DNA of 64,000 nucleotides, taken from positions 1,798,001-1,862,000 of the forward strand of contig JAXMBL010000003.1 of assembly GCA_046349915.1 (NCBI GenBank), in the 5' to 3' direction. This DNA is from CAIXSC01 sp046349915. Lineage in GTDB: Bacteria > Planctomycetota > Planctomycetia > Pirellulales > Pirellulaceae. Position 1 is the stretch's first letter, and the number at the start of each line of letters is the position of its first letter. The notes beneath the pieces are model-generated. The model saw only the letters and a list, made by a program, of their open reading frames with translations. It was not told where the DNA came from and searched no databases. The translations under genes and the position numbers were made by a program. Of the stretch, positions 9,706 to 18,999 are shown piece after piece.

Positions 9706-12492
9706 CTAGAAGCGGCGATGCTGTCTGTAGGGAATGCGTGCCGTGTTAATTTTCGGCGCCATGGCGACCCCGATCCAGCCGTCGTGGATGACGAACTGAT
9801 TCACTTCGAGATCGTTCAGTTGCGGTTGTCGAGCCATCGAGTGATTGATCAGGCGAATCGGCCGATTCTTGGACAGCACCTTGGCGAAGATCGCCCGCAG
9901 CGCCACTTGATTCCCCAGTCCACGCCGTTCGCCGCCCAGTTCGATGATGCCGTCTCGCACCAAGTTCGCTTCACGCTGATCGGTCGAAGGGACGTAAGTC
10001 GCGCGTACCTCGAAGTTGCGCCAGCGATTGCCGCGGCCTTGGGCAAGTTCAGCGATCCGCAAGGTCAACTGCACTTGTCCATGATCACAGCGAACGCGGA
10101 TTCCCTCGATGGGGGCGAAGGTGATCGTGACGTCTTCGGGCAGATCTTCGGGAATCGTGGGAGAGGGACGGTCAAACTTGGCGGCGAGTTCTCGGTAAAG
10201 TTCGTCGATGCTGACCTTCCGCCCACCCAGATGCAATTGGTCAAGCGTGTTATTGAACGCGGACTCATGCAACTGAACGCTGAGCCAACTGTTGGCGGGT
10301 GCTTGCGGACGAGGGGTATGGGCCGCCAATTGCTGCATACCCGCCAGTCGGTAGCGGACGATGAGTCGTTGTTCCGTGGTTTCGAAGTCAATCGGCGTCG
10401 GTTCGAGCCCCAGTTTACGAAGCGGCGAGAGCCACTTCTGTTGGAATTCGCCTTCCGCGTCCGAGAGTCGCTTCTGCACTTCCTCGTCGAGTCGTTGGCG
10501 AGCGAGCATCGCTACCTTCTCCTCGACTTCGGTTTCGGCCCGAGCCGACTCTTCCTGGTACTTTCGATTGGCGATGGAGCGAGCCAGCATATTGAATAGC
10601 GGGATTCCGTCGTAATCGGTCTCAAAACCGCGTAGATCCGAAGACGATCGGGCGCGAGCCTCGGCCCGTTCCAGTCTCACGCCTCGTTTGTCGACCGTAA
10701 CATGCTTACGGGCGTCGTAATTCGAATATGCGTCTTGATAGAAGGTGGCGGGCCCCTTGCGACTCTCCGTCTGAGCGGCCACATCGCCGCGGGCTTCCAA
10801 GCCGAGCCGCCATTGCCAACGATCAGGCACCAGGAACACGCGAATTCGCGATGACGTTTGGCTCTGTCCCTGCACATGCGCATCGCGGATCACATCGTCC
10901 ACCGCTTCGACCGTCGAGTGTTCGCTAGGGAGCACGCGATTGATCAGCGACGCCGCAATCGCGACTCGCACGTTCGCGTTGCGATAGTGATCGTTCAGTG
11001 GTTGAGCCAGGCGGTTTTCAATCTCCAGCGGCGACCAACGCAATGTTTGGAACCCGCGAGCCAAGCCCTGGGAGTCGCCCTGCGAGAAGGTTCGCTCGTA
11101 CTGCTCGACCAAGGTCAGCAGGTCGGAAAGTTGCACGCGATCGCGTGCATATTGACGCAGGGTTGCGGCCCAATTCACAAATACGGGCTTCTTCAGGAAC
11201 TCGGCCTGGGAATCTCCTAGACTCGAAGCGTCCAAGCGACTCAGTATCCGCCTCGCCAGGGTGCGTTGCTCAAGGGTCGGTTGATCTAAACTTGTCTCAA
11301 GGCCCCGCGCCGCCTCGACGCAGAGGTACTGTTTCCAGGAAGAGCCATTTTGAGTTGTGGACAAGTAGGCGTCGACGGCTGCCCGAGCGACCGCGGTCTC
11401 CTGGGTGGCTTGCAATGTCCAGGCGTCCGACGCGAGGCCCGAGACTGCCAGTTCATGCACTGCGGTCCAAACCGCCACGCGACGCGACAGCGAGTAAGAG
11501 CAGCGAATGAGTTCACTGCGGCTCGGTAAGTCGGCCAACTGTTCGGCCGCTTGAGGAGCGATGTCCGCCAAGCCACGTAAACGCGCGAGCGCATCGCTCG
11601 ACGCGTGATCGTCCAGTCGCCGAATATTCTCCAGCCGTTTTAGTTCTCGCTTGACTGCTGTCGTCCACTCCACGGCGATACCTGCTTGTCCCAGTTCTTC
11701 CAGCCCTTCCAGCAGCGTTACGGGGGTGGGCCATGCGGAGCCTTGGTTCTCGACGTCCGCAGTCGCTGATGCCGCCCCCGACGGTTCGGTTGGCGAGTCA
11801 GAGATTCGGATGCGAACAGGAGACCGCATGGGATTCGCCGCTGTCGCGTCGCGGCTTTCGCCCTGGATCGACATCGGCGAGCTGTTACTGGAACGGGGGG
11901 ACGATGCCGCGGATGTCGCATCCGCCGCGGCTTCATCCACTCGCGGCTCGGGGCGCGGTCGAAGTGTATTCTCGGGCTTGGAGCGAATAGCGATTCGACC
12001 TGTCTCGACCGGCGACGTTTGATTCTGGGCGAGATTGTCCGGCCGGAATTCCACGAGCGGCTCGTCCTTGATCGATGCCTGCTCTGTTGAATCTTGGCCG
12101 GTAACGCTGTATTCCGAGGCGTCGCGGTCGGCTTGCAATGATCCGCGAATACTCCGCGGCTCTTCGGTTGAGACAAATTGAGGGATGTCGATTCCGTCAG
12201 GGGAGGTTTCGATTTGCGAAGCGACCGCTTCGTCGCGAGCGATGCGAGGGCTCAGAAGATCCTGATTCACCGCAAGTCGCGGTTGGATTAAATGGGATTC
12301 CACGCTGGGGTCGGAGGGCACGCTTCGCCGAGCAACTCGGTAGTCGGACTCGGGAGCTTCGGCCGCGGGCGCATCGACATCGTCGCGAACCCGTTGTCGC
12401 CAACCATAAGGCGCGATCAGGCTGAGCACGGCGACCGCGAGCACTAGGATTACGAACGGCCATGCAGGCAGGCGTGATGCCAATCGACTCAT
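9706..12492 (-). CDS. large membrane-anchored protein of unknown function
   Basis: 928 residues. After a short cytoplasmic N-terminus there is one membrane segment (WPFVILVLAVAVLSLIAPYGW, about residues 10-30). Then comes a roughly 250-residue Ser/Pro/Glu/Arg-rich linker (to about residue 280), an all-helical region, and a C-terminal beta-rich part. Topology suggests a periplasmic body on a single anchor. I recognise no domain. ATG at 12492 is chosen because the membrane segment follows at once; the longer reading from 12663 adds residues with no coding character. It looks like a planctomycete-specific envelope protein. Confidence 0.75.
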   Translation of the reverse strand: MSRLASRLPAWPFVILVLAVAVLSLIAPYGWRQRVRDDVDAPAAEAPESDYRVARRSVPSDPSVESHLIQPRLAVNQDLLSPRIARDEAVASQIETSPDGIDIPQFVSTEEPRSIRGSLQADRDASEYSVTGQDSTEQASIKDEPLVEFRPDNLAQNQTSPVETGRIAIRSKPENTLRPRPEPRVDEAAADATSAASSPRSSNSSPMSIQGESRDATAANPMRSPVRIRISDSPTEPSGAASATADVENQGSAWPTPVTLLEGLEELGQAGIAVEWTTAVKRELKRLENIRRLDDHASSDALARLRGLADIAPQAAEQLADLPSRSELIRCSYSLSRRVAVWTAVHELAVSGLASDAWTLQATQETAVARAAVDAYLSTTQNGSSWKQYLCVEAARGLETSLDQPTLEQRTLARRILSRLDASSLGDSQAEFLKKPVFVNWAATLRQYARDRVQLSDLLTLVEQYERTFSQGDSQGLARGFQTLRWSPLEIENRLAQPLNDHYRNANVRVAIAASLINRVLPSEHSTVEAVDDVIRDAHVQGQSQTSSRIRVFLVPDRWQWRLGLEARGDVAAQTESRKGPATFYQDAYSNYDARKHVTVDKRGVRLERAEARARSSSDLRGFETDYDGIPLFNMLARSIANRKYQEESARAETEVEEKVAMLARQRLDEEVQKRLSDAEGEFQQKWLSPLRKLGLEPTPIDFETTEQRLIVRYRLAGMQQLAAHTPRPQAPANSWLSVQLHESAFNNTLDQLHLGGRKVSIDELYRELAAKFDRPSPTIPEDLPEDVTITFAPIEGIRVRCDHGQVQLTLRIAELAQGRGNRWRNFEVRATYVPSTDQREANLVRDGIIELGGERRGLGNQVALRAIFAKVLSKNRPIRLINHSMARQPQLNDLEVNQFVIHDGWIGVAMAPKINTARIPYRQHRRF

Positions 12493-12844
12493 TCGATCTT
12501 CCCACCCCCAAGTGAATCCCGCGTTCGATCGTCGCCGACTGGAAGGCGAATCGATCGGATGACGCGCCGCGGCTGTCCCACCGCCGACACCATCGTTAAG
12601 GATCGACTCGGCCCGCAAACAGATTCGACCGTTCTTTATCTCGCCGTACAGGTTACCCGGCACGGTTAAAATGGCGGAGCATAGGCAGAGTTTGACGCGT
12701 ATCGCCCAGGGGTTTCCCCCTCAAGCCTGCCCGCTCAAGGCGATGGAGGTCCCGAGGCAGTTGGCTGTCTATCCGGCAGAAAGAGGGGCGAGCAAAGCTC
12801 TTTCGGCCCTCCAGCGTTGCCCTTCTAGGCCGACAGGCTGCGGG

Positions 12845-12873
12845 TTGTCACACTCGCCTGGCCTCTCTACCAT
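12845..12873 (+). promoter_or_regulatory. putative sigma-70-type promoter
   Basis: TTGTCA (12845-12850), 17-bp spacer, TACCAT (12868-12873), about 30 bp before the start codon at 12902. The gap 12493-12901 between two divergent genes holds no ORF of coding character. Confidence 0.35.
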
Positions 12874-12901
12874 ACGGCCGAAGTCGATGGGGTGAGCCGG
12901 A

Positions 12902-13525
12902 TTGAGCACGAGATTGTTTATGGCGATGGGGCGTTGCCTAGTATTCGAGCGGTCGGGGTATTGGGCGACGGCCTTGCGGCGAGTGCTCCCGGACAAGAGC
13001 GCTCGTCTGGTCGAAATTCGCTCCTGGGATCAATTGATCGTCGAGCTGACAGAGGCGCCTGCGAGTGTGATCTGTATGGAAGCGCTTGGGATTCGTCCCG
13101 ATGAGATCATGCGGCGGCTCGCTTACCTCCACGATGAAGCGCCGTTCACTCGCGTGGTCATGCTGGCTGACGACCTGCTGACTGGCGACGATTTGAACGA
13201 GTACGAGCCGATTTGGCGGGATCTTGGCGTGGTGGAGGTGGCGCGGTCGCGACATGATCTCAAGGCCGCTTCTCGCATCGTGCAACGTCACATCCCGGAA
13301 ATGTCGGAAGAGGAACCGTTGCGAGCTCGGTTGTTGCGACTTTTGCCCTGGCGCGAGGGGGGGCGCGAAGACTTCGCACGGGACAGGTCGGCGACGAAAG
13401 TACGGGTGGTGAAAGACATAAGTGCCTGCGAAACGCCGACGGAGGCGATTCCGAGCGATTCCGATACTTGGCTGGAAGTGGCCGACGAACCAGCTAAGAG
13501 CGCGGAAGGTGATTCGCGAGGTTAA
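12902..13525 (+). CDS. hypothetical protein, possibly receiver-like fold
   Basis: 207 residues, soluble. The first about 125 residues alternate strand and helix (GRCLVFERSGYWATALRRVL, ASVICMEALG, FTRVVMLADD, LGVVEVARS) in a way that recalls a response-regulator receiver domain. No phosphorylatable Asp can be placed with confidence, so this is a weak inference. The tail is charged and probably disordered. TTG at 12902 follows GGGGTGAG at a usable distance; ATG at 12920 is the alternative. Confidence 0.6.
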   Translation: MSTRLFMAMGRCLVFERSGYWATALRRVLPDKSARLVEIRSWDQLIVELTEAPASVICMEALGIRPDEIMRRLAYLHDEAPFTRVVMLADDLLTGDDLNEYEPIWRDLGVVEVARSRHDLKAASRIVQRHIPEMSEEEPLRARLLRLLPWREGGREDFARDRSATKVRVVKDISACETPTEAIPSDSDTWLEVADEPAKSAEGDSRG

Positions 13526-13733
13526 CGAGCTCTTTCATGCCTCAACCACTGTTTGGGGTATCGACGGTTTGGCATGATGATGATGGTTTGACATGAAGGT
13601 GGTTTGCAACGTTGAAGAGAGACTTGCGTTGAGTTTTACCCTTTGAAAGCAGCTTTCGACCCCTGCCAATCCAGGTCTGCCATTCCAGGTCGGGAAGGCG
13701 AGTAAGGCGAAGTTGAAGAGAAATAGGATTCCG

Positions 13734-14813
13734 ATGGCGTCAACTCCAGTGAATGCGTCCGATGTGCTGAATGCTGCTGCTAGTTTCCTGGATCCCGAGA
13801 CGGGGCGTGGTGCTCTTCAGCAGGGACAGATCTGGGATGCCAAGGTGACCGATGGTTGCGTAACGCTCACGTTGGGGTTGACGTCGTTTGCCGCCCCGAT
13901 CGCCAAGGCGACCTGCCAACGACTCGCCGACCTCATTCGGTCGCAACTGCCCCAGGTCGTCTCAGTCGATGTGCAACTCGCTGGATTCTCGCGTCCTGCG
14001 CAACCAATGGGAGAAATTCGACTTACCGCTAAGGGAGTGATTGCCGTTGGGTCCGGTAAAGGCGGGGTCGGCAAGAGTACGATGGCGGCGAGCATTGCGT
14101 TGGGACTGCGGCGGGCCGGCTGCCTGGTCGGCTTGATGGACGCCGATGTGTACGGTCCGAGCATCCCACATCTTTTGGGCCTCCAGGGACGTCCCGAAAT
14201 TGTGAATCAGAAGGTGCAGCCAATTTTCGCGGATGGCATGCCCGTGATGTCGATGGGGTTTCTAGTGCCCCCAGGGGAAGCAGTCGTCTGGCGCGGCCCC
14301 ATGTTGCACGGCGCTATCACTCAGTTTCTGCGCGATACCGCCTGGGGAGAGCTCGACTACCTGATCATCGACATGCCGCCCGGAACGGGCGACATTGCCT
14401 TGACGCTTTCTCAGATGCTGCCGCTCACCGGCGCCGTCGTTGTCTGCACTCCGCAAGATGTCGCTTTGCTGGACGCCGTCAAGGCGATCGCGATGTTCCG
14501 TAAGGTCAACATCCCCGTGCTTGGCATGGTCGAGAACATGAGCGGGTTTGTTTGCCCTGATAATGGCAAACGCTATGACATTTTCGGCAGCGGCGGCGCC
14601 AAGACCCGAGCGACCGAACTGCAGATTCCGTTCCTCGGCGATGTCCCGATTCATATGTCGATCCGCGAGAACGGCGATGCCGGGACCACCGTGGCCAATT
14701 ACAAGGATCCCGCGGTCGCGCCGTATCTGGACGCGATTGTGGAACGTTTGGTGCAAAACATCGCGGATCGAGTGGCGAGCACATCCGCGCCTGCTCAACT
14801 TCCGTCGCTCTGA
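13734..14813 (+). CDS. Mrp/ApbC family iron-sulfur cluster carrier ATPase
   Basis: P-loop ATPase that carries and transfers Fe-S clusters in relatives, 359 residues, cytosolic. An N-terminal MIP18-like domain (residues 1-95) precedes the deviant Walker A motif SGKGGVGKST (107-116), then DADVYGPSIPHLLG and DYLIIDMPPGTGD. The usual C-terminal CPxC cluster-binding motif reads CPDN in FVCPDNGKRYDIFGSGGAK, so the second cysteine is absent. ATG at 13734 has AGGA five bases upstream and beats TTG at 13713. Confidence 0.93.
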   Translation: MASTPVNASDVLNAAASFLDPETGRGALQQGQIWDAKVTDGCVTLTLGLTSFAAPIAKATCQRLADLIRSQLPQVVSVDVQLAGFSRPAQPMGEIRLTAKGVIAVGSGKGGVGKSTMAASIALGLRRAGCLVGLMDADVYGPSIPHLLGLQGRPEIVNQKVQPIFADGMPVMSMGFLVPPGEAVVWRGPMLHGAITQFLRDTAWGELDYLIIDMPPGTGDIALTLSQMLPLTGAVVVCTPQDVALLDAVKAIAMFRKVNIPVLGMVENMSGFVCPDNGKRYDIFGSGGAKTRATELQIPFLGDVPIHMSIRENGDAGTTVANYKDPAVAPYLDAIVERLVQNIADRVASTSAPAQLPSL

Positions 14814-14851
14814 TGACTCTCTGGCCGCCTACGGGCAACTCGTACGATGGT

Positions 14852-17158
14852 TCAAGCGACGTGTCCCGCTCGGCGATGTGCTGATTTCGCAAACCAGCCG
14901 CCGATGGGGCCGGCCAGAAGTGCTGGCAGGAACACCAGGTTGCAGAGCAACGCGGCGGTCAACAGGGCCAGTGTTAACGCGCCAAAGCGAAACGTAGGAA
15001 CGAAGTCGCTCAGCGCGAAGACCGATAACCCGATCCCAATCACTCCCCAACTCTGCACCATCGCTTGCCCGCACACGGAATAGGCGAGTTCGATCGCTTG
15101 CGCTCTCCCCAAGCCTCGCGCCGAGCCGCGACCGAACCAGAGAACGAAGTGAATGGCGTCGTCAATGGTGACTCCCAACGCGACACAGGGCGCCATTACC
15201 GAACCGATGTCGACCACCCAGCCGCACCACCCCATCGTTCCAAAGACAATCGTCATGGGGAAGATGCTCGTGAGGAACAGCAAGAGACCGCTGGTCCAGT
15301 GTCGCAGGAGCAGCCACGCCGAGATGACGACAAGCGTTACGTCGGTGCTGAAGCCGAAAATCAGGCCATCCAACAGCCCTCGTCGAGCCTTGTAGATAAT
15401 CGGGACGGCTCCGGTGTAAATCGCCGTGATTCCCGTTCGGCCCGCCAGTCTTTCCGCGGTGATGGTGGGTTCGACCCTGTCGCGAAGTGCTCGCTGAAAC
15501 TCACCGTAGTCCAAGTCTTCACCCGCGGCGACTCGGACGCTGATTCGCCACGCCTCTCCCTCGTCATTCGTTCGCCAGTACCCCGCCTCCGCCAGCCGGG
15601 CCAAAGCCCTGCGAAGTCGGACGCTGGCGATTGCTCCTCGGAGCGACGCGCCTTGAGGAGATTGCTTCGGCAGAAATGTGGCGGCGGAGAGCGAGCCGCT
15701 CACGCCGGGAATTTCCCCGATCTGCTCGTGGATCTGACGCACGACTTGGAGGCGTTGAGTGGCATCGAGCGAGTTGGTTGAGTCAAACCGTACTACGACC
15801 TCCAGCGGTACAAGCGCACCTAGTTTCTTTTCTAGCCACGCGTAGCTCGACACAACGGGCGTCTTGGGCGAGAAGAGACGCATGATCTGAATCGAGGTTT
15901 CCACGCGAGTGAGTCCCGTGACGCCGAGGGCCAAGAGAATCACGAAGAGACTTGTGCAGGCCAAGTGGAAGCGAGTCGTCGCGCGCAAAACCGGCTGCCA
16001 GCCGGGAGCTAGCGGCTCCAGTCCACTTTCGGGTGACGCTGGATGCTGGGTGTTGAACGGAGTTTCCGTCGGAGTGCTCGTCGGAATCAAATCGAGAAGC
16101 GCGGGGAGCGCGACGAGCTGCATGAAGAGTCCAATCAAGACGCCGAGCGCGCTAAAGACGCCGAAGAGTCGGATGGGCGCCAGGTCGCTGTACCAGAGCG
16201 ATAAGAGCCCGATCGCGGTGGTGGTCGTGGCCAACGTCAGGGGTACGGCGGCATGTCTCAAGGCTTCCTTGATCGCCCGACCCGCGCCCACGCTTCGTAG
16301 TCCCTCGCGGTAGTAATTCGACAAGTGGATGGCGCCCGACATCGCGGCGACATATACCAAGGGGACCATCGTAATCAGGATCGCATTGACCGGTACGCCC
16401 AACAGAGGCGCCGCCGCCAGACTCAAGGCGGCGCTGTAGCCCGCGATGAAGAATACGATCAGCGTTAACCGTATTTCACGAAAGCAGACCCAGGCCACGA
16501 GGATTCCGACAAGTCCCGCGAGTCCCGCGAGTCGCACCAAGGATTGTGTGCTGGAGCGATCGATGGCGTCGTTCACGACGGCGGGACCGCCCAAGTGGAT
16601 CTCGTTCTCGGCCACGCCGCCCTCAAGCGTGGCGCCGCGGATCTCGCCCAGGACTTGCCGTAGTCGAATCCGCGCTGAATCGCTAAGCGTCACCACAGCG
16701 CAAGTCTGCCGGCCATCGGGCCCAATCAATGTCCCACGAAGTCGCTCGACGGCGACTTTTTTCGTGAATCCCAGCCGGTCGGAGGTCATCTCGTTCACTA
16801 ACTCGGCGCCGGTCGTCACGCGAGTGAATAGTGGACCGGTTCCCCGTTGCTCAGAGAGGGTTGAACGGTTGCGCAGTCGAGTGGCAACGTTGGCGAGTCT
16901 TGGATCGTCGAGCAGGCAGCCGGGCCAACTGACCACGACAAACTCTTCGCTGCCAAATTGCGAACGAAACCACTGGTATTGCCGAGTTTCCTCGAAATGT
17001 GCGGGCAACCAATCGCGAACATCGTTCACGTTGCTCCGCACCGCCGCCCCGACGCCGATCACGGTTGGAGCAAGCAAAACGGCCAACGCAACGACAATCA
17101 GAAGTGAACGACGCTTCGTCCACCGATGCAATGGCTCAGCACCACTCGTAGCAGCCAC
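14852..17158 (-). CDS. RND/MMPL-type exporter
   Basis: 768-residue inner-membrane protein of the RND superfamily, MMPL/hopanoid-exporter-like branch. One membrane segment (SLLIVVALAVLLAPTVIGVG) is followed by a large periplasmic domain, five or six spans, a second periplasmic domain and a second membrane block. The charged intramembrane motif GVTIDDAIHFVLWF occurs in the second half and a degenerate counterpart in the first, as expected of a duplicated proton-driven exporter. No membrane-fusion protein or outer-membrane channel gene is adjacent. Substrate unknown; lipids are plausible. Seven bases separate it from the upstream hydrolase gene on the same strand. Confidence 0.85.
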   Translation of the reverse strand: MAATSGAEPLHRWTKRRSLLIVVALAVLLAPTVIGVGAAVRSNVNDVRDWLPAHFEETRQYQWFRSQFGSEEFVVVSWPGCLLDDPRLANVATRLRNRSTLSEQRGTGPLFTRVTTGAELVNEMTSDRLGFTKKVAVERLRGTLIGPDGRQTCAVVTLSDSARIRLRQVLGEIRGATLEGGVAENEIHLGGPAVVNDAIDRSSTQSLVRLAGLAGLVGILVAWVCFREIRLTLIVFFIAGYSAALSLAAAPLLGVPVNAILITMVPLVYVAAMSGAIHLSNYYREGLRSVGAGRAIKEALRHAAVPLTLATTTTAIGLLSLWYSDLAPIRLFGVFSALGVLIGLFMQLVALPALLDLIPTSTPTETPFNTQHPASPESGLEPLAPGWQPVLRATTRFHLACTSLFVILLALGVTGLTRVETSIQIMRLFSPKTPVVSSYAWLEKKLGALVPLEVVVRFDSTNSLDATQRLQVVRQIHEQIGEIPGVSGSLSAATFLPKQSPQGASLRGAIASVRLRRALARLAEAGYWRTNDEGEAWRISVRVAAGEDLDYGEFQRALRDRVEPTITAERLAGRTGITAIYTGAVPIIYKARRGLLDGLIFGFSTDVTLVVISAWLLLRHWTSGLLLFLTSIFPMTIVFGTMGWCGWVVDIGSVMAPCVALGVTIDDAIHFVLWFGRGSARGLGRAQAIELAYSVCGQAMVQSWGVIGIGLSVFALSDFVPTFRFGALTLALLTAALLCNLVFLPALLAGPIGGWFAKSAHRRAGHVA

Positions 17159-17165
17159 GATTCAA

Positions 17166-18062
17166 TCAACTCGACGGCGCAGCGATACGGCCGGCATGGG
17201 CTTCGGCGGTCGCTTCAAGGGGCTTGTCGTCCGTCATTCGAGTTGGAGGACGATGCGAGTAGGTCTCGTGATCCTGATCCTGGCCAAGAAACTCGAGCAC
17301 CATCCGATTGACTTGCCGCGGCCGTTCTAGTTGAGGAGCATGGCCACAATTGGGCAATAACTCGAAGCGGTAATTGTCGAGTCCAGCGATCGCAGCTCGC
17401 ACGGCCAGAGGATCGACGATGCGATCTTCGCGGCCGCAAACGACGAGAACTGGGTTTTGCACTTCCGGCAACCGCTCGCGGACCGAGTGATTCTTGGTGC
17501 CGCGCACCGTCTCAAACATGGCTCTGCGCCACTCGCGACTCGCAAATTTCTCGCGATAGTATTCCGTCACGCCCGGACTCGCGACTCGCCGGTCATGGAA
17601 CGTGCTTTCGACCAGCCCCTGAAAATTCTTGTGCCGAGCGGCGTCCATAATCGGAAGTCGTTCCTCGGAACCGACGCCCGAAGGACACAACAGTACGAGT
17701 TTGCCGACTTTTTGGGAATTACGGGCAGCGTACTCGATTGCGATTTGTCCACCCAAGCTGCTCGCCACAATATGGTAGGGCGGCGATTGAACAAAGCGAT
17801 CCAAATACTCGGCCAATCGATCCGTCAGAAAACTGACTGTCACCGGCAGGTCCGAATGAATTCGGTCGCGCAGGACCGGACCGTCGTAAACCAATACCCC
17901 GGGCGTGTGAACGTCGAAGCGCCGTTGCCAGATTTCGCGATTGCGATACCAGCTTTCGCCTTGTTCCGCTAATCCGTTCACCAGAATCAACGGCCGCTGA
18001 CGTCGATAGGCGTCGGGGGATCGCAATCCCAGCAGTTCGATTAGTCGCTGGATCATGGGCAT
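17166..18062 (-). CDS. alpha/beta hydrolase
   Basis: 298 residues. Oxyanion-side loop LVNGLAEQGESWYRN, nucleophile elbow VASSLGGQ (Ser102), acid in VCGREDRIVDP (Asp213 or Asp217) and His241 in NCGHAPQLERP complete a catalytic triad. Lipase, esterase or acyltransferase activity is possible; the substrate cannot be named. Its stop is seven bases before the start of the RND exporter, so the pair probably form an operon. ATG at 18062 is preferred because the longer reading crosses the predicted promoter and palindrome. Confidence 0.87.
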   Translation of the reverse strand: MPMIQRLIELLGLRSPDAYRRQRPLILVNGLAEQGESWYRNREIWQRRFDVHTPGVLVYDGPVLRDRIHSDLPVTVSFLTDRLAEYLDRFVQSPPYHIVASSLGGQIAIEYAARNSQKVGKLVLLCPSGVGSEERLPIMDAARHKNFQGLVESTFHDRRVASPGVTEYYREKFASREWRRAMFETVRGTKNHSVRERLPEVQNPVLVVCGREDRIVDPLAVRAAIAGLDNYRFELLPNCGHAPQLERPRQVNRMVLEFLGQDQDHETYSHRPPTRMTDDKPLEATAEAHAGRIAAPSS

Positions 18063-18114
18063 GGAGTCGCCGCTCGTGAGGCGAGGCGATTGACAGTTGG
18101 TAACCCGTTCTGGG

Positions 18115-18154
18115 GTAACGCACATGCGTTACTGCTTGATCCAACTATCGTCAA
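18115..18154 (-). promoter_or_regulatory. promoter with overlapping operator-like palindrome
   Basis: Read on the minus strand: TTGACG (18154-18149), 17-bp spacer, TAACGC (18131-18126). The palindrome GTAACGCA-CA-TGCGTTAC (18115-18132) covers the -10 box, where a repressor would block the hydrolase/RND operon that starts at 18062. No regulator gene is adjacent. Confidence 0.4.
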
Positions 18155-18198
18155 GACTGGGGGCAAAGTCAAACTTTACTGCCCAGCCCCTCCCCCTT

Positions 18199-18263
18199 GT
18201 CCCGGCACGCTTGTCCCGGCACGCTTGTCGGAGCGTATTTGCCCGAGCGTATTTTCCTGAGCG
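18199..18263. repeat. degenerate 14-bp tandem repeat
   Basis: Two identical units CTTGTCCCGGCACG are followed by three diverged units ending in GAGCG (TTGTCGGAGCG, TTTGCCCGAGCG, TTTTCCTGAGCG). It lies between the hydrolase promoter and the terminator of the Lys/Ala peptide gene. Confidence 0.55.
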
Positions 18264-18264
18264 C

Positions 18265-18293
18265 AAAAAATTAGAGCCGCCGAATTCGGCGGC
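18265..18293 (-). terminator. intrinsic terminator of the Lys/Ala peptide gene
   Basis: The perfect palindrome GCCGCCGAATTCGGCGGC (18276-18293) is followed on the minus strand by TCTAA and six T residues (18270-18265). It lies 66 bp after the stop of the small gene at 18360-18434. Confidence 0.75.
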
Positions 18294-18359
18294 CCTTTCT
18301 CGTTACGGTCTGGACTGCTGCGTCCGTCGAGCGACGGACGCGGCGGCGTGAAGTATTAA

Positions 18360-18434
18360 CTACTTCTTCTTCTTCGCCGCGCTCTTCTTAGCAGCCTTCT
18401 TCGGGGCAGCCTTCTTGGCAGCTTTCTTGGCCAC
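18360..18434 (-). CDS. 24-residue Lys/Ala-rich peptide, histone-tail-like
   Basis: GTG at 18434 is preceded by GGAGG with a seven-base gap, and the frame ends at TAG 18360-18362. The product consists only of Lys, Ala, one Pro and one Ser after the start (pattern AKKAAKKAAPKKAAKK and a terminal KKKK). This matches the AKKAAPKKA repeats of histone H1-like tails in bacteria, so nucleic-acid binding is the natural guess. A 142-codon frame extends upstream, but its residues look random and the ribosome binding site sits directly before the GTG. A dedicated terminator follows. An annotation length cut-off would miss this gene. Confidence 0.6.
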   Translation of the reverse strand: MAKKAAKKAAPKKAAKKSAAKKKK

Positions 18435-18999
18435 GGTACGTCCTCCAGTGATAAGGTTGTCCGACGAGCCGCGAAGAGGATTCAAGTCAGCTGACTTGGC
18501 ACTTCCTCGAGTCACTCGCCATTCCACGTTCCAACCACCTTTCCGATTTCGTTGCTCATCTGGCAATCGTGCCGGATGAGCATCGAGTCGTGCTCCACTC
18601 ACTTCAACAGATCCGCAGTTGAGCAAAATGGAACGCAAGGCGGTTACGCACTCTTTAGTGCCGTAGTTGTACGAAAGTCGAAAATAAATGCAACAGGTTT
18701 TCCACAAAATATCACTCGCGCGCGTCGAGTTTTTCTTGAAGCGTGGCGAGTGAGCACTGTCGCAGCGACTCCGCGACTCGCTTTTCAACAGTGATCACGC
18801 GCTGCGCGCAGCGCGAGCAACTCGCTGAGTTCGTGCGCTCTTCACTCGCTGTCGCGCGAACTCGAATTCATCGCGAGTGCGCGCTCGCTCGCGAATAAAC
18901 GACGCGCGTAATCAAGAAGCATGTGGTTCAACGAATCGCCGCGAAGTCGATGACGCAACGAGCCAGCGAGTCATCTCAGCGTTTGAGTTCGCGGGCCAA
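18435..18999. other. intergenic, 565 bp, leader of the small peptide gene
   Basis: No coding frame convinces. The part near 18720-18910 is unusually rich in GCGCG and CTCGC words and holds a 16-bp perfect palindrome GCGCTGCGCGCAGCGC (18799-18814). An AT-richer stretch at about 18655-18710 may hold the promoter of the small gene, but no clear -35/-10 pair was found. Confidence 0.4.

Noticed and set aside
18360..18788. 142-residue protein ending in the Lys/Ala stretch
   Set aside because: The upstream part looks random, and the ribosome binding site sits just before GTG 18434.
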